DNA of 64,000 bases, taken from contig NZ_JAERRG010000013.1 in the NCBI RefSeq assembly GCF_016741935.1, forward strand, positions 186,001-250,000, given 5' to 3'. The notes under the pieces are model-generated. The model ran no database searches and was not told where the DNA came from. It was given only the letters and a program-made list of their open reading frames with translations. Source of the DNA: Streptomyces endocoffeicus. GTDB lineage: Bacteria; Actinomycetota; Actinomycetes; Streptomycetales; Streptomycetaceae. Of this stretch, positions 44,679 to 52,631 are shown piece by piece. Within the stretch, counting starts at the first letter, position 1, and the number at the start of each line of letters is the position of its first letter. The position numbers were made by a program, and so were the translations under genes.

Positions 44679-45229
44679 CGGCCACGCATCGCACCTGGTG
44701 GTTCCCCGACAACACGGTCCTGTGCAACTTCGCGGCCGTCGACCGGCTGAGCCTGCTGGAAAAGGTCCTCGACAGCCGGGGTCGCTGGACCCAGGCCGTC
44801 GCCTACGAGGCCACCCGCTCGGCGCGCTATCTGCCCCGGCTCCGCACGGTCGCCGCCGACGGCTGGCTCGGCAAGCCGATCGAGATCGACGACCCGCACG
44901 AGACTCAACTCGTCGACCGCTTACGGCGGTTGGTCTTCGCCGGTGACCCGGCGCGCCCCCTCCAGCACCTCGGCGAGGCCGAGACCCTGACGCTCATCCA
45001 GAACCGGCCGGAATTTACCGGCTCGGTCTGGATCACCGACGACGGCGAGGCCGGCCGCTTCGCCCGACGCAAGGGGATCACGGTTATGGACACCGTGGAC
45101 ATCGTCCGGGTGGCCGTGGCCGAGGAACTGGTCGTGGCGCACGAAGGGCACCGCCTTTTACACGCCATGACGGAGCAGGGCCGTTATCTGCGAGGCATAC
45201 CCCCGCGCCCCGAGGACCTACGGCACTGA
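44675..45229 (+). CDS. PIN-like domain protein coupled to ImmA/IrrE
   Basis: 184 residues; starts in an ATGA overlap with the protease gene. Not an annotated family I can name with certainty. PIN-like acidic pattern: Asp12 in FPDNTVLCNF, Glu45 in YEAT, Glu101/103 in LGEAETLTL, and Asp122-Asp123 in WITDDGEAGRFARRKG, as in PIN ribonucleases. If real, this would be a toxin-like nuclease paired with a regulator-protease. The 3' end overlaps the convergent HATPase gene by 12 bp. Confidence 0.7.
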   Translation: MTATHRTWWFPDNTVLCNFAAVDRLSLLEKVLDSRGRWTQAVAYEATRSARYLPRLRTVAADGWLGKPIEIDDPHETQLVDRLRRLVFAGDPARPLQHLGEAETLTLIQNRPEFTGSVWITDDGEAGRFARRKGITVMDTVDIVRVAVAEELVVAHEGHRLLHAMTEQGRYLRGIPPRPEDLRH

Positions 45230-45673
45230 CCGGCCGCCGGGGTGAGAGTCCAACTCCGCCCAAACCGTCTTGCCCACCGGATGGTGCGGCTCGGTGCCCC
45301 AGCGGTCGGCGAGCGCGTCCACCAGCAGCAGGCCGCGCCCGGTTTCGCGGTCCGGGGGAGGCGCGGTCGGCTGGAGGATGGGCTGTCGCTCGCCCCGTGT
45401 GTCGATGACCTCGATGCGGAGGGTTTCCGCGGCGCCGTCGAGGGCGAGACCGAGCCGGAAGTCCCGGCCCGGTACGCGCCCGTGCAGCGCCGCGTTGGCG
45501 CTCAGCTCGGCGATGATCGCCACGGCGCGGTCGGCGACGGCGGGTGACACCGGCCAGGCGCGGAACTGCTCCACGGCCAGCAGCCGGGCCAGCCGGGCCC
45601 CGCGCCGCGTGGAGGACAGGCGTTGGGTAAAGGTCCAGCTCGTGGCGGGGAGTTGGGGCGTGCTTGCGTTCAT
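45218..45673 (-). CDS. HATPase_c-like ATP-binding protein (anti-sigma type, triad member)
   Basis: 151 residues from the ATG at 45673. HATPase_c_2 motifs as in RsbW/SpoIIAB-like proteins: N box IIAELSANAALHGRVPG, a D box in IEVIDTRGERQPIL, and RETGRGLLLVDALADRWG. No kinase domain. In Streptomyces such genes sit beside a DUF5753 HTH and a DUF397 gene, as here; the triad includes whiJ and abaA-type loci of development and antibiotic control. Divergent from the HTH gene. Confidence 0.88.
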   Translation of the reverse strand: MNASTPQLPATSWTFTQRLSSTRRGARLARLLAVEQFRAWPVSPAVADRAVAIIAELSANAALHGRVPGRDFRLGLALDGAAETLRIEVIDTRGERQPILQPTAPPPDRETGRGLLLVDALADRWGTEPHHPVGKTVWAELDSHPGGRSVP

Positions 45674-45835
45674 GGGGCCACGGTGGTGGGTGTGCGACGG
45701 CCTTCACCAGCGGCGCGCCGCGTACGCAGCGTCAGCGTACATGCGCGTTCGGTGGACGGTACACCCGTCGATCCGTCACCCTGGGTGAGTCGAGCGCGGG
45801 GGCCCTCGCACGTACGCACCTGGAGGTGGCCGCGT

Positions 45836-46693
45836 ATGACGACCGACAACACCTGTATGGCCGGGGACGGTGACTGGGAACGGGAGCCCGACCCCTCCGA
45901 CAGTCTGCGGACCTTCGGGGCCGTGGTCCAGGCCCTCCGCGAACACGCGGGCCTCACGCGGGCTCAGTTCGGGGAGCTGGTCCGGTTCTCGAAGCACACC
46001 GTGGCATCGGTGGAGCTGGGGCGGCGCATGCCGGACGAGTCGTTCGTGGAGCGGGCGGAGGAGGTTCTGGGCAACACGGGCGCGCTGCGGAAGGCGGCCC
46101 AGCATCTGTCGCGCGGCGAGCCGGGGCTGGCGGCGTGGTTCCGGCGCTGGGCGCGGCTGGAGCGGGTGGCGGTGAGCCTGTACACGTATGAGTGTCGGTT
46201 GGTTCCGGGGCTGTTGCAGTCGGAGGACTACGCGCGGGCGGTGTTCGACGGCACCATCCCGCTGCTGACGGATGAGCAGTTGGAGGCCCAGCTTGTAGCG
46301 CGGACCGAGCGGCAGAAAATGCTGCACGAGCGGCCGCACGTCCCGTTCAGCTTCATCGTGGAGGAGGCCGTGTTCCGGCGCGGGTTCGGCGACAGGGAGC
46401 AGCGGCGGGCCTTGCTCGACCACGTGCTGAAGCGCAGCGCACTGCGCAATGTGAAGCTGCAAGTGGTACCGCTGGAAGCCGAGTTGCACGCCTGCCTGGA
46501 CGGACCTGTCCGGCTGTTGGAAACGCCGGAGGGGCGGCGCCTCGCGTACTCCGAAGGGCAGCAGAATGGACGGCTCATCGCCGACCGAAAAGAGGTGAGC
46601 CTGCTCTGTCAGCGCTATGAAACACTGCGCTCGCAAGCCCTGACGCCCCAAGACTCGCGGGGCTTGCTGGAGCGACTGCGAGGAGAGCTATGA
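45836..46693 (+). CDS. XRE-family HTH with DUF5753 (WhiJ-like)
   Basis: 285 residues from the ATG at 45836 (TGGAGG upstream). HTH: HAGLTRAQFGELVRFSKHTV, then the DUF5753 ligand/partner domain with YTYECRLVPGLLQSEDYARA, EEAVFRRGFGDREQRRALLD and the RLLETPEGRRLAYSEGQQ stretch. Likely DNA-binding regulator whose partner is the following DUF397 protein; overlap ATGA confirms co-translation. Confidence 0.93.
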   Translation: MTTDNTCMAGDGDWEREPDPSDSLRTFGAVVQALREHAGLTRAQFGELVRFSKHTVASVELGRRMPDESFVERAEEVLGNTGALRKAAQHLSRGEPGLAAWFRRWARLERVAVSLYTYECRLVPGLLQSEDYARAVFDGTIPLLTDEQLEAQLVARTERQKMLHERPHVPFSFIVEEAVFRRGFGDREQRRALLDHVLKRSALRNVKLQVVPLEAELHACLDGPVRLLETPEGRRLAYSEGQQNGRLIADRKEVSLLCQRYETLRSQALTPQDSRGLLERLRGEL

Positions 46694-46875
46694 GCGCGAC
46701 GGAACTTGCTTGGTTCAAGTCCAGTTACAGCGGCAGTCAGGGAGACGACTGCGTTGAGGTCGCCGTCACCGAAGGGGCCGTCCACGTACGGGACTCCAAG
46801 GACACGGCGCGCCCCGGTCTCGCCGTCAGCCGTGACGGCTGGACGCAGTTCGTCCGGTTCGCCGCACACGGCTGA
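46690..46875 (+). CDS. DUF397 small protein
   Basis: 61 residues: LAWFKSSYSGSQGDDCVEVA, VHVRDSKDTARPGL and WTQFVRFAAHG are the DUF397 blocks. In Streptomyces these small proteins partner the DUF5753 regulators and modulate them. Start overlaps the HTH gene's stop. Confidence 0.95.
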   Translation: MSATELAWFKSSYSGSQGDDCVEVAVTEGAVHVRDSKDTARPGLAVSRDGWTQFVRFAAHG

Positions 46876-46890
46876 GCGTGCCCCATCGAC

Positions 46891-47988
46891 TCAGGGGTGG
46901 GACCACAGCCCCTGCTTGCGCAGCAGGGGCAGGACGCCCTCGCCGAACCAGTACGCCTCCTCCAGGTGCGGATAGCCGGACAGGATGAACTCGTCGATGC
47001 CGAGGCGGTGGTATTCGGCGATCCGCTCGGCCACCTCGGCGTGGCTGCCCACCAGCGCCGTGCCCGCGCCGCCGCGCACCAAGCCGACACCGGCCCAGAG
47101 GTTGGGGTAGATCTCGAGGTTGTCCAGGCTGCCGCCGTGCAGGGCGAGCATGCGCTGCTGGCCCTCGGACTCGCTGCGGCCGAGGCCGTTCTGGATGGAG
47201 CGCACGGTCTCCGGGTCGAAGCCGTCGAGCAGTCGGCCCGCCTCGGCCCATGCCTGCTCGGCGGTGTCGCGGGTGATGACGTGCAGCCGGATGCCGAAGC
47301 GGATCGTACGGCCCTGCTCGGCGGCGAGGGAACGGATCCAGGCGATCTTCTTCGCGACCTGGGCGGGGGGTTCGCCCCAGGTGAGGTAGACATCGGAGTG
47401 GCGGGCGGCGATCTGACCGGCGGCGGGGGAGGAGCCACCGAAGTAGACATCCGGGACCGGGTCGGGGAGCCGGGCCAGCTTGGCGCCCTCGACACGGAGG
47501 TGTTCACCGGCGTGGTCGACGGTCTTGCCGTCCCACAGGTCGCGGACGATGCCCAGGAACTCGCCGGTGCGGGCGTAGCGGGCGTCCTTGTCGAGGAAGT
47601 CGCCGTAGCCGCGCTGCTCCTGGCTCTCGCCGCCGGTGACCACGTTGAGCATCAGCCGTCCGCCGGTCTGCCGCTGGTAGGTGGAGGCCATCTGGGCGGC
47701 GAAGGTGGGCGAGAGGAAGCCGGGGCGGAACGCCACCAGGAACTTCAGCCGCTCGGTGTGCTGGCTGACCATCGCGGTGGTCAGCCAGGCGTCCTCGCAC
47801 CAGGCACCGGTCGGGGTCAGCGCGCCCACGAAGCCGAGGTGTTCGGCGGCGCGGGCGATCTGGGCGAGATAGCTCACGGACGGCGGGCGGTCCCCTCCGG
47901 CCGAGGTGACGGGGGTGCCATGGCCACCGCCGACGACATGGCGGCTGTCGCCGTTGGTGGGCAGGAACCAGTGGAAGGTGAGGGACAT
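46891..47988 (-). CDS. ssuD: FMNH2-dependent alkanesulfonate monooxygenase
   Basis: 365 residues. LLM-type TIM barrel: FHWFLPTNGDSRHVVGGGHG, LGFVGALTPTGAWCEDAWL, GGRLMLNVVTGGESQEQRGY and LARLPDPVPDVYFGGSSPAA are SsuD blocks. It uses FMNH2 from SsuE and O2 to release sulfite from alkanesulfonates for sulfur supply. Downstream of ssuE in the same direction (45 bp). No ssuABC transporter genes in the window. Confidence 0.93.
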   Translation of the reverse strand: MSLTFHWFLPTNGDSRHVVGGGHGTPVTSAGGDRPPSVSYLAQIARAAEHLGFVGALTPTGAWCEDAWLTTAMVSQHTERLKFLVAFRPGFLSPTFAAQMASTYQRQTGGRLMLNVVTGGESQEQRGYGDFLDKDARYARTGEFLGIVRDLWDGKTVDHAGEHLRVEGAKLARLPDPVPDVYFGGSSPAAGQIAARHSDVYLTWGEPPAQVAKKIAWIRSLAAEQGRTIRFGIRLHVITRDTAEQAWAEAGRLLDGFDPETVRSIQNGLGRSESEGQQRMLALHGGSLDNLEIYPNLWAGVGLVRGGAGTALVGSHAEVAERIAEYHRLGIDEFILSGYPHLEEAYWFGEGVLPLLRKQGLWSHP

Positions 47989-48033
47989 GGTGCGGCTCCG
48001 TTCAGGGGGTGGGCTCGGGCAGGGGCGACATGG

Positions 48034-48588
48034 TCAGCTCGCCGCCGCCAGTACGGTGGGGTGGCCGAGCGCCGCCGAGAACTGGTCGACCACCTGCTCC
48101 AGCGCCTCGGCGGCCCCGGCGGCCACGCTCACCCCGCCGTCCGGCTCCACCGTGATGTCCTTGTCCAGCGTGAACCAGCCCTGGACGATATGGGCCGCGC
48201 CCATGGAGGACAGCACCGGCCGCAGCGCGTAGTCGATGGCCAGGACGTGGGCGGTGGTGCCACCGGTGGCCAGCGGCAGCACCGTCTTGCCCGCGAGCGC
48301 GTACTGCGGCAGCAGATCCAGCAGGGACTTCAGCAGTCCGGAGTAGGCGGCCTTGTAGACCGGCGTCCCCACCACGAGCCCGTCCGCCTGCTCGACCAGC
48401 GCCTTGGCCCGGACGATGGCCGGGTGCGAGAAGTCCGCGCCGAGCAGCGCGGCGGCGGGCAGGGTACGGACGTCGAGCGGGACCACATGGTGGCCCTGGG
48501 CGGTCAGCCGGGCGTCCAGATGGCGCAGCAGCCGGGCGGTCCGGGAGGTGGCGGAGGGAGAGCCGGAGAGGGACAGGACGGTGGCCAT
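48034..48588 (-). CDS. ssuE: NADPH-dependent FMN reductase
   Basis: 184 residues from the ATG at 48588; an ATG at 48645 would add a 19-residue leader without family match. Flavodoxin-like: VLSLSGSPSATSRTARLLRH, LVVGTPVYKAAYSGLLKSLLDL, and LPLATGGTTAHVLAIDYALR are SsuE signatures. It provides FMNH2 to SsuD. Confidence 0.93.
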   Translation of the reverse strand: MATVLSLSGSPSATSRTARLLRHLDARLTAQGHHVVPLDVRTLPAAALLGADFSHPAIVRAKALVEQADGLVVGTPVYKAAYSGLLKSLLDLLPQYALAGKTVLPLATGGTTAHVLAIDYALRPVLSSMGAAHIVQGWFTLDKDITVEPDGGVSVAAGAAEALEQVVDQFSAALGHPTVLAAAS

Positions 48589-49134
48589 GAGCAACCCTTC
48601 GTGATGCCGGGCACGGGGAACTCCCGGTGGAGCGATTACGGGCATGGGGAATCGCGCCCCGGCGGCGAACGGAATTCACCGTGGCAGGGGCGCGGAAAGA
48701 CCGGGAGCGCGAAGGGGCGCCAAAGGCGGGGTAGCGCGGCCGCAATTCCTCGGGGGCAGCGGCTAAAAGCCTTTCCCGATCATGGGAGGCGACGGGGAGC
48801 GAAGCGGAGGCGATCCCTCAGGGCTCGCTCGGACCCATACGGTGGGTCAGACCGGACAGCAACAGAACGCGCTGGAGACACGCGCGAGGTCGACGTGGCG
48901 TCGCCGCGTGAGGTCCTGTCGCTTCATGTCACCGATCCAACCAGGGGGAAGTCCTGCCGGTCAAGAAGGCCCGGGAGCCATTCCATATCCCGGACGCGCG
49001 GGCCGGGCCGCGGAATTCCGCGGCGCCCGCTTCGAGATTACCCGGGAGGCGGGCCGGGGCGTGAGTCGGTATTCATGAGACCGTGACAGGGATTCCCTTG
49101 AAGCGGGCGGGCCCGCGCGGGCATCGTGCGGCGT
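48589..49134. other. ssuE leader region and ssu/LysR divergent gap
   Basis: Holds a 26-residue leader peptide (48847-48927, minus strand) and about 260 bp of untranslated ssuE leader, plus the divergent LysR promoter. No other protein-coding signal was seen. Confidence 0.7.
48847..48927 (-). CDS. cysteine-rich leader peptide of the ssuE-ssuD operon
   Basis: 26 residues from the ATG at 48927 to TGA at 48847. It begins MKRQDLTRRRHVDLARVSSA and ends with Phe, three consecutive Cys codons, Pro-Val. The RRRHVDLARVSSAF core matches the actinobacterial putative leader peptide family upstream of sulfur-assimilation genes; the Cys run suggests ribosome stalling when cysteine is short, giving attenuation control of ssuE-ssuD 260 bp downstream. 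Confidence 0.85.
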   Translation of the reverse strand: MKRQDLTRRRHVDLARVSSAFCCCPV

Positions 49135-50067
49135 GTGCGAATTGAACAGCTGGAATACATCGCCGCCGTCACCCGCCTCGGATCGCTCCGTCGCGCCGCC
49201 GAGGAACTGCATCTGTCCCAGCCGGCGCTCAGCGAGACGGTGCGCAATCTCGAACGCGAACTCGGCGTCGATCTGCTGGAGCGCAAGCGCTCCGGCGCGA
49301 CGATCAGCGCGGAGGGACGGGAGCTGCTGCCGCATATCGCCGGCGTCATCGAGGCCGTCGACCGGCTGCGCGGCGCCGCCGGGGACCAGCACCGCGTCAG
49401 CCGGATGATCCGGCTGGGCACGGTCAACACCGCGACCGTCCCGCTGCTGATCCCGGCCGTCCGGGAGTTCCGCGCCATCCATCCGGTGACCCAGGTCGAG
49501 GTGGTGGGCGCACAGCAGACCGAGATCCACCGGGCGCTGCTGGAGGGGAGTTTCGACCTGGGGCTGGTCAACTGCCTCCGGGGGGACGACGTCCCGCCCA
49601 CCCTGGAGACCACCGAGCTGCTGCGCGGCCGCCCGGTGGTCTGTCTGCGCCCGGACAGCCCGCTGGCCGCCCGGCCGACGGTGAGCGCGGCGGATCTGCT
49701 GGACGGGCGGGAGCCGCTGATCGTGATGCGCTCCGGCTATCTGATGCACCGCTTCATCCACCGGCTGCTGGCCGGGCGCACCCCGTCCTTCTCGTACTCC
49801 ACCGACGGGGCCGAGATGGGCAAGCTGATGGTGGCCGAGGGGCTCGGCGTCACCGTGCTCCCCGACTTCAGCGTCATCGGCGACCCCCTGGAGCGCGGGG
49901 GCGCGATCACCCACCGGCCGCTCGCGGACGGCGAGGCCACCGAGGTGCTGCTGATGATCCAGCGCCGCCGCTCGGGCTCGGTGCCGCGCGCCGTACGCGA
50001 CCTGCACGAGCTCTTCGTGCGGCGCGCGGACAACCGCGGTGGGCCGGGGGAGGCGGTCAGGGCGTAG
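49135..50067 (+). CDS. LysR-family transcriptional regulator
   Basis: 310 residues from the GTG at 49135 (MRIEQLEYIAAVTRLGSLRR), with a GTG at 49126 three codons earlier possible. HTH: LGSLRRAAEELHLSQPALSETV. Effector domain follows (RLGTVNTATVPLLIPAVREF). Divergent from the ssuE operon with its leader peptide between, so a CysB/Cbl-like role in sulfonate control is plausible. The 3' end overlaps the convergent cytidine deaminase by 11 bp. Confidence 0.92.
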   Translation: MRIEQLEYIAAVTRLGSLRRAAEELHLSQPALSETVRNLERELGVDLLERKRSGATISAEGRELLPHIAGVIEAVDRLRGAAGDQHRVSRMIRLGTVNTATVPLLIPAVREFRAIHPVTQVEVVGAQQTEIHRALLEGSFDLGLVNCLRGDDVPPTLETTELLRGRPVVCLRPDSPLAARPTVSAADLLDGREPLIVMRSGYLMHRFIHRLLAGRTPSFSYSTDGAEMGKLMVAEGLGVTVLPDFSVIGDPLERGGAITHRPLADGEATEVLLMIQRRRSGSVPRAVRDLHELFVRRADNRGGPGEAVRA

Positions 50068-50482
50068 GGCCGCCGTCGTTCTCCTCCTGGTGGTCGGCCC
50101 AGCGGTAGCTCTCCGGGAGCAGATCGGCGACGGGCACGGCGCGCAGCCGCTCACCCGCCCCGACGATGACGCGGATGTCCGGGAAGTAGTCGAGCATCAT
50201 CTGGCGGCACCGGCCGCAGGGAGGGATCACCCCGCGCCCGCGGTCGCCCACGGCGACCATCGTCACCAGGTCGTACGCGCCCTGGGCGGCCGCCGCGCCG
50301 ATGACGACGAGTTCGGCGCAGGGGCCGCCGGTGAAGTGGTAGGCGTTCATCGCGGTGACGATCCGCCCGTCCCGGTCGCGGGCCGCCGCCGCCACGGTGT
50401 GGTTGTCACCCCGGCTGCGGGCGGCCGCCACCTGGGTCGCGGCCTGGACGAGGTCATGGTCGACGGAATGAGGCGTGGTCAT
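50057..50482 (-). CDS. cytidine deaminase-family protein
   Basis: 141 residues. Zinc site: TGGPCAELVVIGAA (Cys with catalytic Glu) and VIPPCGRCRQMMLDYFPD (two Cys). Closest in size and layout to cytidine and blasticidin-S deaminases. Cytosolic. Its start overlaps the stop of the upstream secreted esterase gene as ATGA, so it is expressed with it, an odd pairing with no obvious pathway link. Confidence 0.85.
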   Translation of the reverse strand: MTTPHSVDHDLVQAATQVAAARSRGDNHTVAAAARDRDGRIVTAMNAYHFTGGPCAELVVIGAAAAQGAYDLVTMVAVGDRGRGVIPPCGRCRQMMLDYFPDIRVIVGAGERLRAVPVADLLPESYRWADHQEENDGGPTP

Positions 50483-52467
50483 GTCCGGAGCTTGGCAGAG
50501 ATGACCGGGGCCAGGCGGTCGGTGATGGTGCGGTGGCCCTTGTCATTGGGGTGGACCGAGTCCGAGAGGTCGTCGGCGGCGAGCCAGCCGGTGGTGTCGA
50601 CGTAGGAGGCCCTGGCGTCGCCGGAGCCGGTCACGGCGGCCTTGGTCTCGGTGCCGAACCGGCCGCTGAAGGTGCGCAGCGCGAAGATCCAGGCGTTCGG
50701 GTAGGCGGTGCGGACCTTGCGCAGCAGACTCGCGTAGGACGCCTGGAACTGCGCCGGGGTCACCCCGCGGCCCACGTCGTTGGTGCCGAGGTTGATGACC
50801 ACCGCGTTCGCCTGGTAGCGGGAGAAGTCCCAGTCGGGCGTGGCGGCGTTCGGGTTCAGCTTGGTGAACTGCTGCTCCAGGCTCATCCGGTCGTCCGCCG
50901 TGTCGACCAGAGCCGCGCCGCCCTGGGCGATCTGGGTGTGGTCGGCGCCGAGCCGTTCGCCGATGAGCCATCCGTAGGCGGTGCGGGCGTTCTGCGAGGT
51001 GGTCGTGCCGACCGTGATCGAGTCGCCGACGAATTCGATCAGGTTCTTCGGGGTCGGCGGGGTGAAGGTGGTGGCGCCGCTGTCCAGGGTCAGGCCCTGG
51101 AAGACCGCGTCGCCGTGGTAGGAGCCCGCGACCACCTGGTAGTTGACCTGGAGGGTGTGGTTTCCGGCGGCGAGCGGGGCCGGGGTGAGGTTCACCGTGC
51201 CCTTGGCCTCGTCGTAGAAGGTGGCGGGGCCGCCGTCGATGCTGGCCCACAGGTCGATCGCGTTGCGCTGCTCGAGCTTGACGGTGCGGCCGGTGAAGCC
51301 GGTGCGGAAGTACGCGCCCGCCCAGTAGGGGGTGTAGGCGGTGGCCGAGCTCTTGGTGTCCCAGCGGCCGGTGAACCGGATGTTGGGGTCGCCCGGCCGG
51401 CCGGGCGCGGCGGCGTTGAGGGCCGCGGAGCCGGGCGCGGTGCCGAGCTTCGCGGCGATGATCGGGGCCAGGCGGTCGGCGAACTTGGTGTGCCCCGCCT
51501 CGTTGGGGTGGCCGTTGCCGTCCTCGTAGTCCGTGCCGTCGGTGAGCCAGCCGGTGGTGTCGACGTAGCTCACCTTGGCGTCACCGGCCGCGTTGCGCGC
51601 GCTCACGGCCGCCTTGGTCTCCGTCACATAGCGCTTCTTGAGGGTCTGGACGGCGAAGAGCGCCGCGTTCGGGTACTTCGCGCGGATGTCGCGGAGGAGA
51701 CCGGTGTACGCGGACTGGAACTCAGGCCCCGTGACGCTGTGCCCGATGTCATTGGTGCCGAGGTTGATGACCACCGCACTGGCCTGGTAGCGGGAGAAGT
51801 CCCAGTTCTGGTCGCCGGTCGAGGCCGTCTTGAAGAACTGCGTGGCCAGCCCCGCACAGCCGTCCTTGCCGACCAGGCAGTAGCCCGAGCGGGCGATCTG
51901 GGTGTGCCGCATGCCCAGCCGCTCGCCGGTCTTCCAGCCGTACGAGTCCAGCGCGAGCCGGTCGGTGAGGGCGCCCGCGGTGATGGAGTCGCCCACGAAC
52001 TCGATGAGCCCGGACGGGACGCGCGGGGCGGCCGTACCCGCGCCCGCGTCCAGGAGCAGGCCCTGGAAGACGGTGTCGCCGGAGCGGTAGGAGACGCGGA
52101 GGGTGTGGGTGCCCTGGGGGAGCGGCTGGGGGGTGAGGGTGACGGTGCCCTTGACGCCCGCGTAGAAGACATCGGGGCCGCCGTCGACGCTCGCGTAGAA
52201 GTTCACCGCCTCCCGGGCCTTGACCTTCACCGTGGTGCCGGTGAACGCCGTCTGGAGGTAGCCGCCGGTCCAGTTGGGGACGGCGGCGGTGGCGGAGCCG
52301 AGGTCCCAGCGGCCGGTGTAGACGATGTTGGGGTCGGTCACCGAGCCGTTCCCCAGGGCCGCCGCCCGTGCGGTGGAGGTGATACCGAGGCTCAGCCCCA
52401 CCGCGCAGAGCGACGCGGTCATGACAAGGACGAAGAGTCTGCGTAAGGAATGCGGGATCGATCGCAT
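50479..52467 (-). CDS. secreted tandem CE2-type SGNH esterase (two modules)
   Basis: 662 residues from the ATG at 52467; signal peptide to about residue 36 (LFVLVMTASLCAVGLSL then ARAA). Two similar modules of about 310 residues: each an N-terminal jelly-roll (PNIVYTGRWD near 47; PNIRFTGRWD near 361) and an SGNH domain. Module 1: Ser161 in FVGDSITAG, GTND 237-240, His320. Module 2: Ser483 in FVGDSITVG, GTND 561-564, His639. CE2 enzymes remove acetyl groups from plant polysaccharides. A CebR box 76 bp upstream suggests cellobiose induction. Stop overlaps the cytidine deaminase gene. Confidence 0.9.
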   Translation of the reverse strand: MRSIPHSLRRLFVLVMTASLCAVGLSLGITSTARAAALGNGSVTDPNIVYTGRWDLGSATAAVPNWTGGYLQTAFTGTTVKVKAREAVNFYASVDGGPDVFYAGVKGTVTLTPQPLPQGTHTLRVSYRSGDTVFQGLLLDAGAGTAAPRVPSGLIEFVGDSITAGALTDRLALDSYGWKTGERLGMRHTQIARSGYCLVGKDGCAGLATQFFKTASTGDQNWDFSRYQASAVVINLGTNDIGHSVTGPEFQSAYTGLLRDIRAKYPNAALFAVQTLKKRYVTETKAAVSARNAAGDAKVSYVDTTGWLTDGTDYEDGNGHPNEAGHTKFADRLAPIIAAKLGTAPGSAALNAAAPGRPGDPNIRFTGRWDTKSSATAYTPYWAGAYFRTGFTGRTVKLEQRNAIDLWASIDGGPATFYDEAKGTVNLTPAPLAAGNHTLQVNYQVVAGSYHGDAVFQGLTLDSGATTFTPPTPKNLIEFVGDSITVGTTTSQNARTAYGWLIGERLGADHTQIAQGGAALVDTADDRMSLEQQFTKLNPNAATPDWDFSRYQANAVVINLGTNDVGRGVTPAQFQASYASLLRKVRTAYPNAWIFALRTFSGRFGTETKAAVTGSGDARASYVDTTGWLAADDLSDSVHPNDKGHRTITDRLAPVISAKLRT

Positions 52468-52542
52468 GGGGGTCCTCTCGGGGGAGGGAGTGGATGCCCG
52501 GGTGGGATCCGGGGAGGGTCTGGGGAGGGTCCGGGAAGGGGC

Positions 52543-52556
52543 TGGGAGCGCTCCCA
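52543..52556. promoter_or_regulatory. CebR-type operator
   Basis: TGGGAGCGCTCCCA, a perfect 14-bp palindrome identical to the CebR (cellobiose repressor) box described in Streptomyces; the outer bases C and G extend it to 16. 76 bp upstream of the tandem esterase start, opposite the IclR gene. Confidence 0.85.
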
Positions 52557-52582
52557 GGCATCGTGGCCCCACGATGGAAGCC

Positions 52583-52596
52583 TTGAATCGGTTCAA
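52583..52596. promoter_or_regulatory. palindrome upstream of IclR gene
   Basis: TTGAATCGGTTCAA, two TTGAA/TTCAA arms around ATCG-type centre, 35 bp before the IclR start. Position fits autoregulation. Confidence 0.5.
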
Positions 52597-52631
52597 CGTC
52601 AAGGTGTGCGGCGACAGTTACGATGTGAGCC

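Noticed and set aside
49081..49134. GTG at 49126 as LysR start
   Set aside because: Possible, but the GTG at 49135 begins the family's usual first residues (RIEQLEYI); the choice is not certain.
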